Below the pieces are notes generated by a model, which was given only the letters and a program-made list of their open reading frames with translations, did no database searches and had not been told where the DNA came from. The translations under genes were made by a program, and so were the position numbers. 64,000 bases of DNA from DASXUG01 sp036504995 (GTDB taxonomy: Bacteria; Pseudomonadota; Gammaproteobacteria; Burkholderiales; Methylophilaceae), in assembly GCA_036504995.1 (NCBI GenBank), contig DASXUG010000006.1, positions 85,428 through 149,427 of the forward strand, in the 5' to 3' direction. Positions within the stretch are counted from its first letter, which is position 1, and the number at the start of each line of letters is the position of its first letter. This document shows positions 60,398-64,000 of the stretch, piece by piece.

Positions 60398-61847
60398 ACA
60401 TCAGGACGATGTCAAACACCTCTTGCGAATATTCGCGCTCGACTTGAAGTGCAACTGGCTTACCAATAAAGTCCGTCAAATTAGCAAGGCTTTGCGACTC
60501 TTCCTCCATCAACAAATCAATAACTTTTTGTGAAGCTAATACGCGGAACTCCTTCGCGCTAAACTGGCGGGCATGGCGCATCAACTCACGAAAAATCTCA
60601 TAACACACGGTTTGGGCAGTTTTGAGCTCCCCTCGGCCTGCACATGCAGGACATGGCTCACATAGTAAATGAGCCAGACTTTCGCGCGTGCGCTTACGCG
60701 TCATCTCTACCAAGCCTAGCGCAGAAAAACCATGCACTGCGGTACGCGCACGATCCCTCGACACTGCGCGATTAAGCTCCTCCAACACTGCTGCGCGCTG
60801 CTCATCTTCATCCATATCAATAAAGTCGATAATGATAATGCCGCCTAAGTTTCGCAGCCTTAACTGACGGGCAATACACTGCGATGCCTCTAAATTAGTT
60901 TTAAAAATGGTGTCAGACAAACTACGGCCAGAGACAAAACTACCTGTATTGACATCTACTGTGGTGAGCGCTTCAGTTTGATCAAAAATTAAATAGCCAC
61001 CAGATTTTAGCTCGACTTTACGCGACATGGCGCGTTGAATCTCAGGTTCGACATTGTACTTATCAAACAGCGGGCGTTCGCCTTGATACAGCTCTAAGCG
61101 CGATACCGCCCCTACTGCATAATGTTCTGCAAACTCGACAAGCGCCTGATAGGTTTCGCGTGAGTCGACCAAAATCTTATCAGTACAATCACTCACCACA
61201 TCACGCAACACGCGCTTAGGTAAGTTGATATCTTGAAACACCAAACTACGCTCCGCCGCAGTTTTACTCGCCGCTTGAATGTTGCTCCATACCTTTTCCA
61301 GGTACTCTACATCAGCAAGCAACTCTTCATCCGTTGCGGATTCTGACATAGTGCGGATAATGTAGCCGCCATGTCTGTCTTGTGGCAGCAGCTTAATCAG
61401 TCGATCGCGCAGCAGTTCGCGCTCAGCCTCATCCTCAATCCGTTGCGATACACCAATATGCGTTTGCTGCGGAAGATATACCAAAAAGCGCCCCGCCAAA
61501 CTAATTTGCGTAGTGAGACGTGCTCCCTTAGTACCTATCGGCTCTTTAATCACCTGCACGATAAGGGATTGCCCTTCATGCAATACCTCTTGAATCGGTC
61601 GCTCAGTCTCAGGCGAGGTGCACTCTAATATATCCGCCACATGCAAAAATGCCGCGCGCTGCAAGCCAATTTCCACAAAAGCAGATTGCATCCCAGGCAG
61701 CACCCGACATACTATGCCACGATAAACATTGCCTACCAGCCCCAGTGAGCTCGCCCGCTCAATTTGCAACTCTTGCACGATGCCATTATCCATCATCGCC
61801 ACGCGCGTTTCCTGGGGGGTGACGTTGATTAAAATTTCCTCACTCAT
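60396..61847 (-). CDS. rng: Ribonuclease G
   Basis: The 483-residue endoribonuclease matures 16S rRNA 5' ends and helps degrade mRNA. The S1-like RNA-binding domain includes NVYRGIVCRVLPGMQSAFVEIG (split for length: NVYRGIVCRVLPG and MQSAFVEIGL). The catalytic DNase-I-like domain has VDVNTGSFVSG and IIIDFIDMDEDEQR, with the metal-ligand Asp residues. The zinc link is CPACAGRG (~405). Without the long C-terminal scaffold of RNase E, it is RNase G. Maf lies 60 bases upstream on the same strand. Confidence 0.95.
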   Translation of the reverse strand: MSEEILINVTPQETRVAMMDNGIVQELQIERASSLGLVGNVYRGIVCRVLPGMQSAFVEIGLQRAAFLHVADILECTSPETERPIQEVLHEGQSLIVQVIKEPIGTKGARLTTQISLAGRFLVYLPQQTHIGVSQRIEDEAERELLRDRLIKLLPQDRHGGYIIRTMSESATDEELLADVEYLEKVWSNIQAASKTAAERSLVFQDINLPKRVLRDVVSDCTDKILVDSRETYQALVEFAEHYAVGAVSRLELYQGERPLFDKYNVEPEIQRAMSRKVELKSGGYLIFDQTEALTTVDVNTGSFVSGRSLSDTIFKTNLEASQCIARQLRLRNLGGIIIIDFIDMDEDEQRAAVLEELNRAVSRDRARTAVHGFSALGLVEMTRKRTRESLAHLLCEPCPACAGRGELKTAQTVCYEIFRELMRHARQFSAKEFRVLASQKVIDLLMEEESQSLANLTDFIGKPVALQVEREYSQEVFDIVLM

Positions 61848-61907
61848 GTTTCACACTCTCATTTTTTATTGCCAGACTACAGTACTGGTCTGCAGCAACT
61901 TTTATTT

Positions 61908-62510
61908 TTATAGTACCCGTACACCCACTTTGGCTAACAGTTGTGTAGCCTCATATACTGGCAAACCCATCACACCAGTATAGCTACCTTCGATATGCTT
62001 GATAAATGTGCTGGCCAGACCTTGTATACCATAGGCGCCTGCTTTGTCTTTTGGTTCCCCTGTAGCAATATAGGCTGCAATGGCAGCTTCACTCAACTCC
62101 TCCATTTGTACACGAGTGGTGGATAATGCAACAGAAATATCCGTAGAAGTGCCCACTGCAATACCCGTATGCACTTCATGCCAGCAGCCAGACATACGTG
62201 TTAGCATGGCAAAAGCCTCTTCATCGGTACTTGGTTTGCCTAGTATCAAACCATCAATGGTCACCGTGGTATCTGCTGCCAACACTGGTAAGGGGGTAAG
62301 TTTTTGCGCGGCAATATCTTGCACGCACTTTAAGGCTTTCGCTTGCGCCAAACGTAGCACATAATCTTCAGGGCTTTCACTTTCTAGCACAGTCTCATCA
62401 ATGTCTGAAGGCAGGATGATAAACGTTAAACCCAGTTGCTTTAGTATTTCCGCCCGTCTTGGGGAGCGCGAGGCTAAATAAATTGTCTTATTATTTGAGT
62501 TAGATTTCAC
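61908..62510 (-). CDS. maf: Nucleoside triphosphate pyrophosphatase Maf
   Basis: A 200-residue Maf-fold pyrophosphatase that hydrolyses dTTP/UTP or modified NTPs to the monophosphate. The motif YLASRSPRRAEILKQLGLTF (~11-30), VLAADTTVTIDGLILGKPST (~79-98), and SGCWHEVHTGIAV carry the conserved residues. KDKAGAYGIQGLASTFIKHI and GSYTGVMGLPVYE complete the signature. The Maf-RNase G pair is common in betaproteobacteria; here rlmH is absent. Confidence 0.94.
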   Translation of the reverse strand: MKSNSNNKTIYLASRSPRRAEILKQLGLTFIILPSDIDETVLESESPEDYVLRLAQAKALKCVQDIAAQKLTPLPVLAADTTVTIDGLILGKPSTDEEAFAMLTRMSGCWHEVHTGIAVGTSTDISVALSTTRVQMEELSEAAIAAYIATGEPKDKAGAYGIQGLASTFIKHIEGSYTGVMGLPVYEATQLLAKVGVRVL

Positions 62511-62596
62511 GATGTCAGTTAAACTTGAGTTAAGTTGAATGACCTACGATACCACAAAAATCCTCAAACATTTATCATTAAGCGACTAACACACAC

Positions 62597-63232
62597 ATGA
62601 CTCTCGACTGGGCATTTTTATTTAAAACCGCTGTTGCACTGTTTGCAATCGTCAACCCAATTGGAAGTTTGCCGATTTTTATTAGCGCTACCGATGGCTG
62701 GGAATCAAAAACGCGCATTAAAACTGCGCGCACTGTGGGCTTAACTGTATTTACAGTACTCATCACTTCCGCATTTTTGGGGGAGCAGATTTTACGATTT
62801 TTTGGCATCACCATCGCCTCGTTTCAAGTGGGCGGCGGCATCTTGTTGATGTTAATTGCTATCTCGATGATGCATGGCAAACAAAGTCACGTGCGCCAAA
62901 CACCAGAAGAGGCTGAAACCATGGCTGAACGCCATGTAATTGCGATTGTGCCACTAAGCATACCGCTATTAGCGGGCCCAGGCGCGATAAGTAGCATGAT
63001 TATCACGGCTGAGCAAACCAAAAACATTTGGGGACATCTCAGCTTGATTATCCCCATCGCAGCAGTTAGCGTGATTGTGTGGCTATTATTAAACCTCGCA
63101 GAGAGCATTGCTGATCGACTTGGCGTAATTGGTATGAACATTATTACTCGACTCATGGGCTTAGTGCTCGCGGCAATGTCTGTTGAGTTTATCGCCCATG
63201 GCTTGACTGGGCTGTTTCCCAGCCTAGGCTAA
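62597..63232 (+). CDS. MarC-family integral membrane protein
   Basis: A 211-residue membrane protein with about six helices, e.g. VALFAIVNPIGSLPIFISAT (~13-32), VGGGILLMLIAISMMHGKQ, and LSLIIPIAAVSVIVWLLLNL. AIVPLSIPLLAGPGAISSMI is the MarC signature. Once linked to multiple-antibiotic resistance, the family does not have that role in E. coli, and its transport function is undetermined. It diverges from maf. Confidence 0.9.
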   Translation: MTLDWAFLFKTAVALFAIVNPIGSLPIFISATDGWESKTRIKTARTVGLTVFTVLITSAFLGEQILRFFGITIASFQVGGGILLMLIAISMMHGKQSHVRQTPEEAETMAERHVIAIVPLSIPLLAGPGAISSMIITAEQTKNIWGHLSLIIPIAAVSVIVWLLLNLAESIADRLGVIGMNIITRLMGLVLAAMSVEFIAHGLTGLFPSLG

Positions 63233-63314
63233 TCCAAATGCGCCAAGTTAGCCTAACTTAATAGGCATTAACTCAGCACACATCTAGTTAACGCACGTCA
63301 TGAATACCTGCTCA

Positions 63315-63692
63315 TTAATACCCAACGTGTCGACCTTCAATATCCACAAATTGCTCTTTACTAATAAACGACCAGATAATTTTAGCAATCGACTCAGAGG
63401 CGATAATCGTATAGTTATTACCAGCCTCTTGTAAGCGAATGCGCAAGTCATCACGCACATCGGTCAAGCCAGTCAACTCAAAAATCACATCGACAGACTC
63501 ACCTTTTGCAATTAGCTCATCCATGTTCACCACAGCAATACCTGCATCTAGGGCTCTTTGTTTGCCTTTAGTTTCGGTAATTTCTACTGCATAAGCGATA
63601 TCCACTCCAGGATGCGGGGTCGACAGGACTTGCTCTAAAAAAGCTGTTCCAACGCGACCTAGACCGACAATAGCTACGGTTTGTCTTTTCAT
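63315..63692 (-). CDS. Single Rossmann-domain protein, 125 residues
   Basis: The product opens with VAIVGLGRVGTAFLEQVLST (~7-26), the GxGxxG nucleotide-binding turn, then VDIAYAVEITETKGKQRALD and VIFELTGLTDVRDDLRIRLQ. This resembles the NAD(P)-binding half of homoserine- or aspartate-dehydrogenase-type enzymes, but there is no catalytic domain after residue 125. A GAGGA ribosome site precedes the ATG and the C-terminus is natural, so it looks like a deliberate small protein and not a frameshifted remnant. Partner and role are unknown. Confidence 0.75.
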   Translation of the reverse strand: MKRQTVAIVGLGRVGTAFLEQVLSTPHPGVDIAYAVEITETKGKQRALDAGIAVVNMDELIAKGESVDVIFELTGLTDVRDDLRIRLQEAGNNYTIIASESIAKIIWSFISKEQFVDIEGRHVGY

Positions 63693-63810
63693 GTTTTATC
63701 CTCAAATTGATTATTATTAAAATGTTGCTTCCATATATTAGAGAGTATAAACCTCAATGTATTGCAAGAAAAAACAGAGTAATTACATTCTATTCTGATG
63801 ACCTATTATG

Positions 63811-63835
63811 AAAAAAGACCGCCGTAGCGGTCTTT
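63811..63835. terminator. Terminator of the chemoreceptor gene at the right edge
   Basis: AAAGACCGC (63814-63822) and GCGGTCTTT (63827-63835) form a perfect 9-bp stem with a CGTA loop. Six A on the left become six U on the minus strand, which fits termination of the gene entering from the right. Confidence 0.85.
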
Positions 63836-63866
63836 CCAAATATCATTGATTGCGACAGCAAAAGAC

Positions 63867-64000
63867 TTAAAACTCCTCCCAATCCCCCGCATCATCGGTG
63901 CCAGTTTTAGCGAAGGTCGCCTGCGCCTGCGGAGCAGGAGCAGCCTTCGCTTTACTTGCAGCCTTCCCTCTCAATGGACTATTACTCGCACGACGCTCTG
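63867..64000 (-). CDS. Methyl-accepting chemotaxis protein, C-terminus (partial)
   Basis: The minus-strand frame at the right edge encodes 43 residues (plus stop) and is cut at its N-terminal side. It reads GKAASKAKAAPAPQAQATF and ends DDAGDWEEF. The Ala/Pro-rich linker and terminal xWxxF pentapeptide (DWEEF) are the CheR/CheB docking tail found at the end of methyl-accepting chemoreceptors. The signalling domain is outside the window, so identification rests on this tail. Confidence 0.75.
   Translation of the reverse strand, partial: ERRASNSPLRGKAASKAKAAPAPQAQATFAKTGTDDAGDWEEF

Noticed and set aside
63240..63275. Inverted repeat AAGTT-AGCCT-AACTT between marC and the Rossmann gene
   Set aside because: Only five pairs and no T tract; too weak to call a terminator.
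1..64000. CRISPR array, prophage, transposase or restriction genes
   Set aside because: No repeat-spacer pattern and no integrase, transposase or methyltransferase/endonuclease frames were seen; all long frames fit housekeeping or signalling genes.

Overview
The window looks like core chromosome from a betaproteobacterium, most likely a Methylophilaceae/Methylotenera-type methylotroph. That placement is inferred, not measured. It rests on a 14-gene nuo operon with separate nuoC and nuoD followed by a DUF2818 gene, the pilU-pilT // yggS-proC-yggT arrangement, a ubiE-ubiJ-ubiB cluster with a DUF971 gene, a Kdo 3-hydroxylase gene, and modest GC content. No phage, transposase, CRISPR array or restriction system is visible. 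One tRNA (Gln, UUG) is present and there is no rRNA.

Layout: 1-1026 holds the 3' end of a GGDEF-EAL protein and a shared terminator. 1061-8209 (minus) holds ychF, pth, rplY, prs, tRNA-Gln, ispE, lolB and a TPR lipoprotein/periplasmic protein gene. 8511-13606 (plus) holds an ABC-2 exporter with GldG-like and DUF4340 partners, mutM and a 36-codon ORF. An HDOD gene (13804-14634) has its ribosome-binding site inside a perfect hairpin. 14666-18008 (minus) encodes ubiquinone biosynthesis proteins (UbiE, UbiJ, UbiB) and a DUF971 protein. 18251-20587 (plus) holds a bacterial dynamin-like GTPase whose stop codon overlaps the start of ccoS, then a 34-codon membrane ORF. 20663-27016 (minus) encodes two membrane-anchored proteins (OmpA-like; helix-hairpin-helix), MutS, a Gfo/Idh/MocA oxidoreductase and an MltB-type transglycosylase. 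kdoO (plus) then meets a minus-strand block of SDR epimerase, zinc metallopeptidase, Nudix hydrolase and DUF2818 protein.

30817-45480 (minus) is the complete respiratory complex I operon nuoABCDEFGHIJKLMN. It is interrupted between nuoC and nuoD by a 102-bp interrupted palindrome. parE-parC (topoisomerase IV) follow at 45751-50021, then a marR-yceI pair whose promoter is embedded in a perfect 17-bp inverted repeat. A signalling set follows (51792-55858): a REC-DUF3369-HD-GYP response regulator, a histidine kinase and a lone periplasmic solute-binding protein. The right end holds the twitching ATPases pilU and pilT, yggS-proC-yggT, rng, maf, marC, a one-domain Rossmann protein and the C-terminus of a chemoreceptor ending in a CheR-docking pentapeptide.

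Most of the window is housekeeping. The parts that could hide new biology are the dynamin-CcoS pair, the HD-GYP/kinase/binding-protein module, the nuo palindrome, and several small ORFs and regulatory hairpins. Start codons were moved from the longest open frame where motif alignment or a Shine-Dalgarno sequence favoured it (ispE, TPR gene, mutS, Gfo/Idh gene, kdoO, SDR gene, parC, yceI, binding protein).
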